Positions 23,763 to 38,500 of a stretch of DNA of 64,000 nt are shown here, piece after piece. Each line of letters opens with the position of its first letter. Positions within the stretch are counted from its first letter, which is position 1. The translations under genes were made by a program, and so were the position numbers. The notes under the pieces were generated by a model. It did no database searches. It was not told where the DNA came from and was given only the letters and a program-made list of their open reading frames with translations. This DNA comes from Augochlora pura (lineage: Eukaryota > Arthropoda > Insecta > Hymenoptera > Halictidae). The DNA lies in the NCBI RefSeq assembly GCF_028453695.1, contig NC_135776.1, positions 1,984,001-2,048,000 on the forward strand. Direction: 5' to 3'.

Positions 23763-26700
23763 AGAAGAAAAAAGAGAAAACGGAACATTACTTTCGTGTA
23801 TCTTTTTATAACTTAAAATACCATGTAAGAGGAAGGGAAAGGGAAGAAATGTGTTGTCCTGGGCCCGCCAAGGGACTCATTATTAAATATCGTAAGGTAA
23901 GGAAGGTCGAGGACGATATAAATATTATACATATACATATATATACAGATCGGTGAAAAATTATATAGTAGCGGGGAAAGGTGTTGACTAATTAGCCATC
24001 TGCTGGAGAGCGTAGGAGATAGCCGCCACAATAGTTTTTTAACAGTGTTTAATCGAAAAATTTCGAAATAAATGATTGCTAATCAACAAATCATTTCCCA
24101 TAATGCGATCCAACGATTTCTTTGCGGTTTAATATTTGGATTAAAATTTTTCGTACGTTTTTCCTGTGCCAAGGTCATTGAAAATCGTAATAATAAACTT
24201 CCGGTAAGGAAAACATTATAATGTTAACAAAACGATGGAAAAACAAGACCGAATCTCTTTTTCTCTCTCGACCGGAATTTCATGACGCGTAAATTTTAGT
24301 CTCGCGATTGAGAAACCATGAGATTGGAATGGTGATTATTGGAACAGGAGCCGACTGGTGTGTTCGATCAGGAACATATTCGTTTAAAAAAGAACACGAA
24401 GATATCGAAGCAATGCAAGCAAGACAAAAAGTATATACGCACCCAGAACTCGGTACCACAAAATTGATCCATAGTTTGATCCTCCCTAATGATACATTTA
24501 CTGCATAAATTTGTTGGTCAGCTATGTTCCGCGAATTCACTTATCCTCGCTTTTAGGCGGATCTTTCGTGTAATTGATTACGTACACTGGGACGAACACT
24601 TTTTGAATTTGAGTAACGGTTACAACTAGTCACGGATCATCCGACCGAACAAACACACAATTACGATATTTATTGGCATGTGACCAACACCGACCATGGA
24701 GCTACCAACCGTTCGCTTGAGAAAGCGAACGCAAACTGTACCCGAACCGACTCGGATTCACATTATAAAGTCTGGCCGGCGAGAGTACATAACACGGGTT
24801 ATACGGTTATACGGGCTGCGGGGTACCGATACCCATGTAGAGGTAATGACAATTCCCCTTTTGCGCAGAAGAAGCCCAACGCAGAGGATCTGATCCTCTT
24901 TGGCCCAACGCATGCAACCGTCGCTCTGCAACATTACCGAAAGATGTCGCAATGTGAAATTTTATCCTATACAATTACATACGTACGTACACAATCGCGC
25001 GTACGTATGTACACATGCGATACACTAGGACACTGTAGCGGTGATCGGGCTAACTAAAAAACAAATTGTACATACATAACGACAGCAAACGTTACTTTCT
25101 ATCAGCCATGTAACGATAAAACAATTGCAATGAATAAACAATCGTATCTGATTCATGCCAAATGTTTCGTTCATATACATCCATCGATTCATATACATAC
25201 CATGTACACATGCTTGTACAAACACTATAAGTCACCATATGCACATCATAGTCATGCACGTGGAATGCGTGTTTCTTTTTTTACGTACAATGTATGATGT
25301 ACATACAAAGATACTATTCTATATTTCAATTTAGAAGACTAGATATGAACATTTATGGTAAGAAATCATGTTCGCTTTGCGAAGCCAGTTTAGAGAATAT
25401 GTAACGGTTACGTTATCTTGAAAGCATGGAGTGGCAGATGACAACTTGACTCGATCTTGTTCAAACTTATGTCATTGAAGAGGGTCAATCTTTGCTCCAG
25501 CGCTTGCCGGTTCGACCTTAGTGTTCGTTCATTTATTTGACCAATTACAATACATTGCGTGACGCCATCGCATTCATACAATTCGAAAGTATCGTCAATT
25601 TAATGCTTGAAGAAAAGAAAAGGGTCGGACAAATCACTCGAACAATTTAATGAGAAATTAAATTGTATATACGACTCCATAAGATGTGAGCAATTATGTT
25701 GCAATCGGGAGGCAATTTGTCACTGTATTACATTGCAAGTTTTTATATCGTAATCTGTTACTACGGCTGATATGATAAGCAATTAATTGAAACTGTATTG
25801 ACATTGGATGTAGTGATAAATAAAGGGAACATCGGTTGATCGATCGTTTACTAAAAAAGGAATGATTCCGATTCCTTTGTTTACAAGATTTGCGATCAGC
25901 TTATAATCAAAATATAAAAATGTTATAATTGCAATAAATTTGTTGCATTTTAATAAATCGGCGTTATTGTCGGAAGCAACGTTTTAATCGAAATTGCATT
26001 CATTGAGGCTTAACCTTGATAGTAATTCCTTCTGTTTACGCGGCAATAAAAAGAACAGATGTGTTGTTGCGCTACGTAGATATTTCCTTTAAAGGTGTTG
26101 CACCGTAGTACGTACACTTGTTACGTAGTAACGTAACAGAATGATGTAGCTAAAATTTGACGTTGATATATGATGACAATATCGTTTAGATAGCACGCAA
26201 AGATTCTACCCTTACTTAGCTTCCTAATTACTATTGGTACTCTTATCGAAATTCTTATATAACTCCTTTGTATTCATCACATTTCCGCGTATAAATCTCA
26301 TGTTGCCAATTTAGATCCATTTTTTATTAGTTAGCAGTAAATATTTGTATTATAGACAGTTGCGAGAGATCGTTGAATACTTTGTCGTTTGCAAATAACA
26401 TTTTAATTACACTTTATTACATGTCTAGTTCTTTTTCCGTAACCTTGTTCTTATCTAGATATACGCAACATCATGAGTAAACGTGAATGAACATATATCT
26501 TTATATGTATGCATTTATTTGAATACATACATGATAATTTCATATACATTTCATGTATACCCTACAGTAGAAAATAATTATTTCAAATATAAATAAAAAG
26601 TATTTTATGCTTATTACGGGTATGTAGTTCGTATATACACAGAATATATATGCGAACACGTAATAATAATGGTTTATATTATAGAATCATTTAAAGCTGT

Positions 26701-26935
26701 TATTGATTTATAACATAATAATTTTTCACTAGTCCTACCTTTTATTAAAAAAGTTATTAAATCTTTAGAGTTTTGTTGCAGATATTGATATTCCATTTAT
26801 AGGATTATTAAATTCAATATTGTGCTGATTTCATAAATAGAGTTCCATATTATAATTTGTATATTAAAACATATATACAGTTATATATGATTTAATATTA
26901 TTAATGCAAATTTTGTCGGTTGTTTATCCATTCCG
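23763..26935. other. 3.2 kb without an identified gene; should contain the ABCC start exon and promoter
   Basis: The interval between the second coding exon of the ABC transporter and the stop codon of RALGAPB. The first ABCC exon, which usually encodes a short segment with an FCG-type motif before TMD0, must lie at the 3' side on the minus strand, but I could not place it with a convincing donor. Part next to 26936 is likely RALGAPB 3' UTR. Open frames at 24280-24540 (-) and 24680-25057 (+) have no recognisable similarity. Confidence 0.5.
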
Positions 26936-29900
26936 TTAGACTTGATAAGTTTGAGTGCTGCTGAATAATAGTGTTAACAATTCTGGATCAGTCAAGTTTT
27001 TTCTGTACTTTTGTACCATTTCTTGGATCTTTAAACGTCTGCGTACGTGTGGCGGATGATAGCTGTAACACACCGTAAATGCTGAAAGTGTCAATGCTCT
27101 GTAATAAAAGATCTCGTTCAATCCTACATACCTATCGTTATCTAGCCTTTTTCTACGTCCCATGTTCAATGCAGTTTGCCTAACAAGCGTTCCTAATACT
27201 CTTCTCGACACGACCATCCCATCAATTAAAGGGGTAGCTAAATTGATTCTAGAAACCGGACCTTGTAATCTAACTCTCATTAGTCCGCTACAGAGTGCTT
27301 GAAGAAAAATAACTTGCACATCAGGTGGTTGGATTATTCTAGTCTGTTCGAGACCAGTATAAGTACAAGAAAGAAGGTCACCTGTAAAATATTACCATGT
27401 AATTTTTATTTGAATTATGAACTAATTAAAAGATGAAAGTACCGATTGGAAATTGGGCATAGTCCTCCAAACTTTCCAGCCAAACGACCATGATTTTTAT
27501 GTCACTTTGCACAGGCAAAACTTGTTTCGTAGTTCTTCTTGGCTTAACTGGATCCGCGCTAGAAGAACTGGACGGGCTAGATCCTGTTAAACTTGGGGGC
27601 TGCTTTTCTAGATCTAGTGACATGGCTCGCGACGTTTGTGTAGTACTTTGGCCTGTTCCACAATTCCGATAACTATTACTGTCGTTGATACTTTTCTCAA
27701 ACCAAACTGCAATGATCACACGTATACTATGTCATATGTTAATGCAACTTTATCATCACTGTCATCTTTGATACCTTGATTGGCACTGATATCGCTAGAG
27801 TAACTTGTTTCTTCTAATGAATCCGAACTCAACACATTATTTGATTGAGTTGGCACAACAAATGCAATTTCTGAACTAACATCTGCCCAGTATAGCACAT
27901 GAGTATCACCATTGTACAAAGCTCCGCCATGATCGCTGTGGGCTGGTTGTGGTACATTCAATTGTGGAGTTACTCTCCACGACGTGGAAACGTGGCCTGT
28001 CCAACCAGCATGTGCTGATACCGACACTGGCCATCCAAGGGAATTTAAAAATTCCAAAAAATTTGGCGATACGTTTGCTTCGTGCAACTATAAAAGCAAA
28101 ATTTTTTCATCTAATTTTTCATCTAATATCGTGGCAATTAAAATTAAAATAATTCTTACTACGTTAGACAATATTTCTGTCGCAGTTTTCTGGCCTGCTT
28201 TAACATAAAAAATGTATGCAGTGTCACACATTCTTGGACTAATGTTATCCAAAGTTTCTAAATCCTGGCAAAATCCTGGAATGGTCGGATCTAATGCAAT
28301 TAGGCCATTATTTCTGGATTCGTCGTCCTCTTTAGGCTCCATGTTTAAGAAACCAAAGTGGCTTAAAAAGAGACGCGCCGTTTGAAACTCATGACAAATT
28401 TGTGGAGGCACGCACTCCTCCGTTTTCTCATCGGATGTTTTTTCACTTCCATCGCAATACTTTGATTCGATGTTCATTTGACGTTCCAACAACTGGGTTA
28501 GCGTTTGATGTTCATTTCTGACCACGTTGTTGTCATTCATGACTGCTTCGAGACTTGGTATTGATTCATCGCTGAAAGAGAAAATTTAATGAGCTTAGGT
28601 AACATTAATTTTCAACATTTTAATAAAAATATTTAAACGTACACTTTGCAATGAGGAATTCGATCGACATTATCAGGGAAGAATTTCGGTTTATAGTCGG
28701 TTCTTGGAGCAGCTTCTGCTAGTGGCAGTGGTCGTCCGGGGTTTGTAGTTATACTTCTTATACTTGATCTATGTCTTGGCAAATGTCGGAGCTGCATTGT
28801 CCACGCGTGTCTACCAAATGGCCCACGTATTAATACCGTGACAGTGGGCTGCGGATCTTGATCATTTCCAAGCGGTTCTTCTAATAAAGCTAATATAGTA
28901 GCATTTTCGGCAACGAAGTAACGAAATCTTTCAACTGCTGCTTGGCGAGGTACTCGACCACCTGTCCAGCTATTGCAATGTCGAAGAAGCGAAACTTCAT
29001 CCAATAAAGATGATAATGACTGTGCTCCACACGCGCTTGGGAAATAGCCAACCTGTAATAGCAATGATTTGTTGTCGTTATTAAGAGCGTAAATCTGCTG
29101 GAAGGCAAATGATTTATAAATTGTTACTTGTTCAAGAATAACAGTAAGCAGTGCTTCAGCCGCATCCCTGACGCGCATAGAAGCTGGTTTCAGTTCTTTC
29201 TCGTCTTTCATTTTGATAGGTTCTCCCGGCTTCCCTACACTTTTCGTTCCAGACACGCCAAGCTCGACCACTTCCAAAACTGTTGTTAAGCAATCTTTAT
29301 CCTGGAAATATGATTATAATTAATTACAATTATCAAACTGAAGCATAAAGAGTACTAACTTGTAATAATTGTGAATGAGCTGTTAACCAAATAGTTAAGC
29401 AATTAAAGGCGGCAACAATGGATGAATGAAGATCCTTTGAGTGAGCTGGAGGCGGACGCCAGCATTGATAGGCAATATAATCGCAGAGCCATTTTACAGC
29501 ACGCTTGCATTCCAATGCATCTGTAAAATTTTGTAAAATTTAATAGCGCTGCTACAATGCATTCACACAACAAAATATAATATGACCTGTTAATTTCCTT
29601 GCTGCTTGTAATACAGAGTATTTTATATTAAAAATTTAAAAAATTTTTAAAAGCTTTATGAATTTAAAAAATTGTTTTAATAAATTGTCTATACCTGTTT
29701 CACGTATACGTGTTCTTGCCAATCCGGACAGTATTTCAAGAGCTGCCAATGAAATGTTTAGGTCCGTTTTCCACGACGATATTAATCTGTGGCAAACCAA
29801 ATATGTTGCACGTACCGAAAGCGCATGAGCCGAATCTGCAATAAGGTCTCATATTTTTAATCATAACTACTCGACTTTTTAAGATATTGTGTGATTAGAT

Positions 29901-32900
29901 ATATGAAAAAGTCTTTCAAAATGCAAGCCTGTATACAGAACTGTCCAAAAAAGCTTGAATGTGTAACAGAAATACAGAAATGAATAAAAATAAGGTGATA
30001 TTTAACGATGTTCCGTATGAGCACAGTAATAAACTGCTGAATTACTTAGAAATATGTACTTGTATTTACCGAATGCAATACACTCCTCTTGAAGAGTTGC
30101 AATATCAGAGGCCTCGCCGAGCGATCGTTGATCACTGGATATACTTATTTGACTGGCTGAATCGCTGGTGACTATCAAGCGATGATGAGACGGTACACAA
30201 TGGTGAATGCACAACAAAACACAACTCATAATAATACAAACGAATGACGTATCACACAAGCACGCGTAAAAGCAAATAGAGTATAATTAAAAGTAATAAG
30301 CATCATGATCTTACATCGCATAAGTATGCCTGTATCTCTAGACTTTTGTATGCAAGCAACTGGAAGATGTTAATGAGCTGCCATATCAAACAACAGAACA
30401 TTAACTTCAGAATAAACTATTGCTAGAATTATGGTGCTTAAAATTACTTTTTAAGTATGAACACGAATAAGAATTAATCTCAAAAGATTTAACATGGTGC
30501 ATTCAGTATTTGTATATAATGTAATACAAGCCAATGTTCCTTGAATCGCAAAATACAACAAACCTGATGATAATAAATTGACGGTAGAATCGTGAGCGAT
30601 AGTATCCGGTTGAGTGACTTGCTCTACTTCTTCCGCTGCCGCAGAATCTTGTACACTTAATAATAGGGCCCCTAGAAAGCAAGAGTATTAACAATTTAAT
30701 TGCGAATGTTCCAATAAATTGAGTTTCTGATTTACCTAATAACATATGAGTATTCTGAGGATCGGTTTCAACTTGTAGCGCGTTTATAAGCAAGTTCATG
30801 AGTCTTGATTTTAATTGTGCGAATGTCACGTGGCCTTTTTCCGGAATCATTGGATTTGAAAACGTTGGCAGCTCCTTGATAGTCAAATTCTACAAAGATG
30901 TTATACATAATTGTGGTATATGAGACAATAAATACAAACATAAATGTGTATATACTAATTACTTGAAAATGAAGGGGAAGCGCCAACATTGATATTAATA
31001 AATGTATGGAGGCTCTACGTAGATCAGGTTTCGAGACTATGCTGGATTTTAACTTTAAATCCTTCTCCGGAAGTACAGTTTCCAATGCTGATATCACCGC
31101 AGGCACTACAACTTGTACTCCATTTAAGTCTAAACGAAATAAGTCCGCTGAATTCAAAAGAATACTCGCCAACGTTTCGCCACATTCACGAGACTGTGAA
31201 TAAATAAATAAATTAATATTGCATGCATTTTTATATGAATTATGTACTGCAAATAAATGATTACCTCGTCAACTTTAAGACCATGCTGCATAGCTTGATA
31301 AAATCTAGCTAAATATACCGGTAAAATTTCTTCTCCAGTCTTTTTAGCGCAAAATATTCTACACAATGCCCCTAGTGCTTCTGCTCTCCCAGATTCGTAA
31401 CGATCTATGCAAAGCGTTGGCGGAACATCATTAACTGGTTCTTGTAATGAACTAGGACCTTCGACAAGTACAGAAGACGGCCGTTTCGTCGCACCCGATG
31501 GTTCTGTGTAATCAGAAAAATAATAGTCATAACTATCCAACGCATTTGATTATTTCATATTTACGTGGTAAATTTTGTGACCATCCATCAGTGCCTATAA
31601 ATGCAGCTTCAAACAACCATTCCCCAAAAAGATGTAATATACTATTACATTTTGGGCGCCCTGGAGCTAAAGGAGGTCTGATGTCTTGGACCAAGGATGT
31701 CATAGCTGAAAAGATAAAAACAGCAAATAATATTGTAATAGAATCGACATTTTATGTAATTAATATTTATGAAATCTTACAGGTTGTACTTGAAGTTGAT
31801 GACGGTCCTGAGTTTGATATCAACATGGGTGGTGTACTAGAAACACGACTCGTTGTTAAGCCAATTAAAGAAGCTTTTGGAATTCCTACAATTCGAGAAA
31901 ATAATGAAATTTATTTTACATGTATATATCAAGCAAATGTTTTATAATATTGGGATAAGAGAAGAAATAATCTAAGAAAAAGCTTCAGAAATAATTATTC
32001 AATGTATGCATATATATATATGTATATACGTATATACAATTAATGTACAACATCACTGAATTTCAATGATGCAATTACAAAAGATCAGAAGAGAAGTGCT
32101 GAATACCCTTAGTGACGGCAGAAGGTGTAACACTGAAACTTTTGGCAAGTCTGCGTTGTGTTGGAGGTGTAGGAGAAGGCTGTGTCAGATCTTTGCCACT
32201 TGATTTGTCCCACCCTATACCCCCACTGCCAATGCTAGCAGATCCTGATGCCATAGAAGATACGCAACACTCTTCCCAGCAACATGCCTGTGAAACTCCT
32301 AAAACATTTATGACTGCGTGCAACCATCACCAGGAAAGTAAGCTGAAGAGTAAATGTGCTACTTTTGAAAGTAGAAACAGATTAAGAAAAATATTGTCTG
32401 TAATATCTATGGCAATAATGTACAACTTATTTTTATAATTCATGTAACGCCAATCGTGTTTTTCTATTACATAATACAATTAGTGACATTTACTTACCAA
32501 GAAACGCGTCAACTTGACCAGCTATACCTTTTATGGCTTTTAGAAATATTTGTGGTAAACTTTGTAAGCAAGGATGCTGACAAGGATCTATAACGTTTGG
32601 GCTTGCAATGGCATACTGTAAAAATGCTTGAGTTTGCGAAACAACGGCCGGTCTACATAAATCTACAGGATCACCTATAGTCCTTAAAAGTCTGTACCAT
32701 GCTTGAGCTACTGCTTCATCCGACATTGTAGGTGGTACAAGCTGAGAATCTTCTTCGTCTAAACATATAATTATACGTTAGAAACTGCTAATATCAATAT
32801 TGCAATAAATTACTAATAACATTAACTAACTTATTTTTAATTCCGGGAACATTGGACCATACATAATTTGTAATAGTCTTGCGGTAAGAGCTAGACAAAC

Positions 32901-34163
32901 GCGATTCCATTGTTCCACTAACGCTAATCTGTGCCTCCATCGAAGACAAGACTCCCGTAAAGTGCGCCATAACGGTGGGGAAGGAAAATTACGTTCGCAC
33001 GCCACTAGCCAAACCTGGAAGAATTTTGTATATATTCTGAACACTGTTGAATAACAGTGTTCAGAATATGCTTAATATTAATACATTATTATAGATCATT
33101 ATACCTCTAAAAGTACACCTAGGACTCTTTCACATAACTGTTCTCCAGCATCTTCCCTAGTTGCTGGAGGAGCTAAAAGTGCATCATTAATTCCAATAAG
33201 AAATAATAGCAAGCTTTCCCAGGTTTCTCTTTCTAAATTTGCTGGACCTCTTGCAATTTGCTGCAGTGTTCTAAGTACTCTATGACACAAAACGGCCTGT
33301 CTATTAATTGTGTCAGTTCCTATAAAACAATATTCAATGTTTTACAGATGCTCTCTATGTATAATTCATTTATAAAAGTATTAATCTATTCAGTAAGGAA
33401 TATAGTGCTTTTAGTACAAATTACCTAGATCCTGATATAAAAATGGCCAGACTATGAAAAAAAAAGATCATTGTAGACTATTAGATGTAATTCTTTATAA
33501 TTCAATAAATAATTTCACCAATTGTAATTCTTTATAATTTAATAAATAATTTTACTAATGCAAAGCGGCTCATGAATTTATTACATAGAAGAAGAAGAAT
33601 AAAGAAAACACGAAGCTATTAACTCTTTACCTTCTCCTTTTCGTGGAACAAATAAATTATGGAAATGGCTTATTATCTTTCTGGCATAGAAATTAGGATC
33701 ATCTATGATCGGCGTAGGTACACAAATCTTTGGTGTAGAGTATAATGCCGAGAGCCATTCACAATATACATTAACACAGTCTCTGACTGTATCATGTTCA
33801 GCCAAAGGCAAAGACAATCCGAAGCATATTACTTCCATACACCATTGCACTTCTTTGTCTGTGCACAACGGACTAGGCTCGGCTGCTTGGGTTATACCAA
33901 GATTCGCGGCTAGTTGACGTACAATGGACAAAGCTACTTCTTTTCCCGCTCCAGGAGAGAATTTTTCTAAGACACTTTGACTTTCTTCCGAACCTTGTTG
34001 AACTAGAATGCTTAGAGAAGCCCATTCGGAATACATTCCTCCTTGGGAGTCCTAAAATATATATGAACATTAATATGCAAATACTATCAAACGAACGTAA
34101 GAAAAATAATACAGAACGAAAAATTACCTTAAGATTAACTCTATTAAATACGCCTAAATTCAT
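26936..34163 (-). CDS. Ral GTPase-activating protein subunit beta (RALGAPB)
   Basis: Non-catalytic beta subunit of the RalGAP complex, which with an alpha subunit turns off RalA/RalB downstream of insulin/Akt signalling. Around 21 exons were followed from MNLGVFNRVNLK (34163-34125) and MYSEWASL (from about 34054) to the stop at 26936. Matching family blocks in order: TDKEVQWCMEVICFGLSLPL, FVPRKGE, ETWESLLLFL, LPQIFLKAIKGI, NSILHLFGEWLFEAAF, RAEALGALCRIFCAKKTGEE, ALETVLPEKDLKLKS, EFQTARLFLSHFGFL, GWTGHVSTSW and, near the end, PLIDGMVVSRRVLG plus RRKRLDND. The C-terminal part is the Rap/RalGAP-like domain. The last intron (27131-27063) is 69 bp and has no stop in frame; it was removed because the joined exons then match the family. 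The divergent neighbour is wapl, 1.4 kb away. Confidence 0.94.
33032..33069. repeat. Perfect 17-bp inverted repeat with 4-base loop in a RALGAPB intron
   Basis: Left arm ATATTCTGAACACTGTT at 33032-33048, loop GAAT, right arm at 33053-33069 is its exact reverse complement. It lies in the intron between the exons near 33015 and 33107. It would fold into a short hairpin in either strand's RNA. Confidence 0.9.
33486..33559. repeat. Two-copy tandem duplication, 37-bp unit
   Basis: Two adjacent copies starting TGTAATTCTTTATAATT, at 33486-33522 and 33523-33559, differing at a few positions. It is intronic in RALGAPB and AT-rich; probably a simple slippage duplication. Confidence 0.85.
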
Positions 34164-35535
34164 AGATTATTATACACTTCCGACGTCCTATAATTAAGAA
34201 CTAATAAAGAGAAAGTAAAATCTCACATGTATCTTTTTAACCTCAATTATCATAGAGCGTTGCTCATTTTATATGATACGTGTAAAAATCACACGGTCAA
34301 GTGCAAAGTTATACATAGTTTTACAGGTAGTCGACGTTATAAAATTTATGTACATATATAAACTTTGACATTTGGACGTATATTATTTGACAGGTGGACA
34401 CCGCCATGAATATAGCAAGCATTAGGCACACGATTTCTATTGGTCATTTATGTACGGTCCATGATATATACATTGTTAGATTAATTATGAATCCCGATTT
34501 TTACCCGCATGAATACATATATCTCTACGACAAGAGTTGCTGTATGAAATTGTGTACATACACGAATCCGCATATATTAATATTATATTAGCACAAATTA
34601 CAAAGTAATGTGCCAAACAATGTTTCAATGTTTACAAATATTTGCTATAAGAATAATAGGATATTTTGTTTCAGTTAATCAGGTTTTGTATTAATAAATT
34701 TCGGGAAAAATATTTTTCAACGTAAAGTTAAATTATTTCGAAACATTAAAAATAACTATCAGAATGATCAAACCGATGTAAAACAAAGGGCACATATTAG
34801 GAACGATTTATAATTGTAACATTAACCGATTGTAAAAAAGGGAAGATCTGCAAATCAGAAGTTAAAGCTAAAAGATTGTGTGATTTATTCGTTATATAAA
34901 ACAGATTTTGATTGGATGATTGTCTACCGGTAAGGTAGACAGGAGATATAGGAGAATCTTTGCTTGTTGGCTCTACCTATTGGATAGGACGACAAGTACA
35001 TATTACAATCTTGTGTATTGTATTGCTCGTTTTTTTTGTGTATGGTATGTATCTAAATCTTGAAACGAAAAACATCGACAGATGGCTCAAGATCATGTTA
35101 TGACTAATATTTTTAGTTATACTTATGCAGATATATAAAAATCACGATACTTAAGGAATAAGTGTGAACACGAGATTGAGAACAATGGGTATAAGGACAA
35201 TGTTTCCATATCGAAATCGAATTTGAGAGCTATACTTTCGTAAATTTGTGCATCGGGATAAATAGCGAATGAAACATGGCGTTTGTTTCTTTCATATGTT
35301 CCGAATATATTGGTTCTTGATTTTTTTTCCTAACGAACTTTCAATTTATCACGGTGAACGAGGCTCCTATGCGTTGAAGCTTCGTTACCTTTCGCAACAT
35401 TTCACCGCAACCGTGCGAACAGTCAATGGTTATTTACCATATATGCCTGATAACTTTTGGAGAACATAAAAGATGGATATACTTACTTGTGTCTATTGAG
35501 ATGTGGAACGTTTTTGAATTATCGAAGAATACAAC
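34164..35535. promoter_or_regulatory. Divergent intergenic interval between RALGAPB and wapl
   Basis: 1.37 kb of AT-rich DNA between two head-to-head start codons; both promoters lie here. A small inverted repeat (GTCTACC...GGTAGAC) occurs near 34922-34940. Open frames at 34394-34591 and 35269-35469 (+) show no recognisable protein and are taken as chance. Confidence 0.5.
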
Positions 35536-38500
35536 ATGACGTCCCGTAGTTACACAAAATCTTACAGCCGTAAGGTCAGCAGTGTGACGCCTGGGAGCAT
35601 TCAATTCGATAAGCTTTTTAGAGAGAACAGCAATCGACCTTCTGCTGCTAAATCAGCAGGCACTGTTGGAAAATGGGGTATTACATCTTTCACATCTATC
35701 AGAAGCACAAATATCAATGGTATGCTTTTCTCATTATCGATCATAGTTGCATGCATCATTATGTTGTATCGCATCATTCATTCATACATACATATATATA
35801 CATATCTATATATATATATATATATATATGCTTGGATTAACAAACATTCCTTGCATATTCAATATCCAATTAATGCAACATCAATGTGTAATTTCTATAA
35901 CTTATATTCTATATTACATCAACATGTTTTGTATTTGAGTATAGTATTTAAAAATCTGTGTATGCTCCAAAATGTCATTTCAATAAAAATATTTGTTTGA
36001 AAATAGGAAGAAGAGATGATATACATAATACATTTGGCGCAAAGAGAATAAAGCTGGATTATGGAAATCAAAATGCTCGTGTTAATTCTGGAAAAGATCC
36101 GTTCTCATTTGAAACTGATCCAGACAATAAGCCAGATGTAGCACCACCGGTTGTTAAACCTAAAAAGTTTTTTAAGAGTAGAAATGTTCCACCTCCGATA
36201 GAAGAATCTCGCCAGGATGTGGCAATATACAAACAAGTACCTGATTCACATTACGGACGAACACGTCCTCAAAAAGCGACTCCGCAGCCGCCTCTGCCAC
36301 CAAAGCAATCTGTGACAAAAGTGTCAAATGCTCCGGCTAAAAAGGTAACAGAAACTTTAGATGCAACCAATAACGATGTGACTCCCAGCAGGGAGGAAGG
36401 GAAACCGCCTATTGTATTGAGAATATGCAAAGGCACAGCACGATTAGTGTGTGCGAACGTTCAGCCTGCTCCAGAGCCTGAACCCGAAACATACAGAATT
36501 TCAACGCCGCTTATGAGTCCGACGAAAACCGATGTCGAACGTAAGAATGTTAATACGGACATGCTAAAATCTGATCATAAAACGGTTCGTTCTCAACAAC
36601 CTATTGTCTCCACAGTTTCAATACCGTTAGAAAATTCCGAGATGAGAAGAACTACTCGTAGTCGAACCAAAAATCTGCATTTAGATTTAACGCCATCATC
36701 CGCTGTGTCCGCAACACCGGTAACTCCCAATTCGCATAATTCTGGTCTTTCTTTAACTCTTAGAAAATCCGTCACCGATTCTAACAACACCTTAATATCA
36801 CATTACGATATCGTTAAGACTGATTGTGGTTCAACATATGCCTGCAAACCAGCAATCGAACCATTAATTGGGCGTGATCAACCACTGCCAACCACAACAC
36901 AGGAACTGATCGACATATTGTCGAATGATTCTGATCCTTTGCAGACCAGACCAATGATAATAAATGCACCAGAAAATGAGGAAACTGCTGGAACAGTTCC
37001 AGACGAAGTTCAACACTGTTCGATAGATATTCCGACAAACGAGGTGATTTCGGAACCTACTCCGCAGCCGGAACCCGCTTCACAGCCTGTAACGGTTCGT
37101 GTACCCGAACCGGAACCAGAACACGAATTGGAGCCAGAACACGAATTGGACCTAGAACCAGAACCTGAGCCAGAACTAGAACCAGAACCAGATCACGAAG
37201 TAGAAACCGAACAACCACCTCGCGCTAGTGACAACGACACAGCTACAGCGAAAAGCTTAGTTGATCAAGATTGGTTTTCTGGTAGCGACGATAGCGAAGG
37301 TATCAGTGGTAATGCAGAGAGCGATATAGCTTTACACGTAACTAGTACCGTGGTAGAGTCTCAACCCCAGAATGCACCATCTGCAGCTATTCAGAAACCT
37401 GCTACCAAAAAGGGTAGCATTTTTAAAAGTCGCTCCACAGGCGCAACAAATGGAAATAAAAGAAGGGCACTGTACAAACATAAATGGTGTGATAGCGATA
37501 AAGAATCAAATAACGCAGATGCTGCTACTGTGGGTAGTGATACACCAACTACTGCTTCAGGATCCCATAGCAGTACAGGGCCTGTCGAATATGAGGAAGA
37601 ATTCGATACTTCGCAACTGACAAGAGTTGTCACATACCCTGAAGCTGTTGCAGGTTTTGAGGATGAATCTGATGCTATAACTAGTATTCGTTGTGGCAAG
37701 AAAGTTAAGGGTGTATGTATATTGAACTATGAATTATCTTCTGTGTAGCAAATGATTCTTTATCGTTGATCTTACGAAAAACTAAATTATTAATCAATCA
37801 AAAAATGAGTATGACTATTAATGTAAGATTTATTTTTCAGTTCTACACTGTAGTAAAGAATGTAAAGAAAGCACATCAAATTCAAGAAAGTGGAGAATTT
37901 CAAGAGTTTAATGACGATGTTGAATATATATTAGACACTTTAAGGGAGAACAATCCGAATGCTACTCGTTGTCTTTCAGCTATACGATTAGCTAGCAAAT
38001 GCATGGCACCCGCGTTTCGAATGCATGTACGTGCTCATGGTACAGTTGCCAAGTTCTTTAAAGCACTTCACGACGCGACCAAGGATCAGGTAATTATATT
38101 GTAAAAATTAAATTCATGTTCAATAATGTCAAACAAATATTATATATTTCTTTTATTTCAGAGCCTTGCTTTGTGTACAGCAACAGTAATGTTTGTACTA
38201 AGTCAAGACCGTTTAGCTATGGATTTAGATCGGGATTGCTTGGAATTAATGTTAAGTTTGTTAGAATCCGATGCCAGTCACAAAGATGCACTCGATGATT
38301 GTGGACTTAGCGGTGCTGAATTGTTAAAGAATAGAGAGAAAGTACGCCAATTGTGTGCTGATATTCAAGCTCAAGGACACGCGAAACATTTAAATCTGGA
38401 TAATATCACCGTAAATATACTTTTTATTTTATAATTTCTAATACGAAACTGGTAATAGTTAAATCATTTATTTATTTATCCATATATTAGGTTGGACAAC

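Noticed and set aside
24280..24540. Candidate first exon of the ABC transporter (86-codon minus-strand frame)
   Set aside because: No FCG-type TMD0 start motif and no donor in the required phase, so I left the first exon unplaced.
31498..31947. 149-codon plus-strand open frame
   Set aside because: It lies antisense to two RALGAPB exons, which match the family on the minus strand with good splice sites.
35747..35938. Plus-strand frame overlapping wapl intron 1
   Set aside because: Translation of a TA/TATA microsatellite inside an intron.
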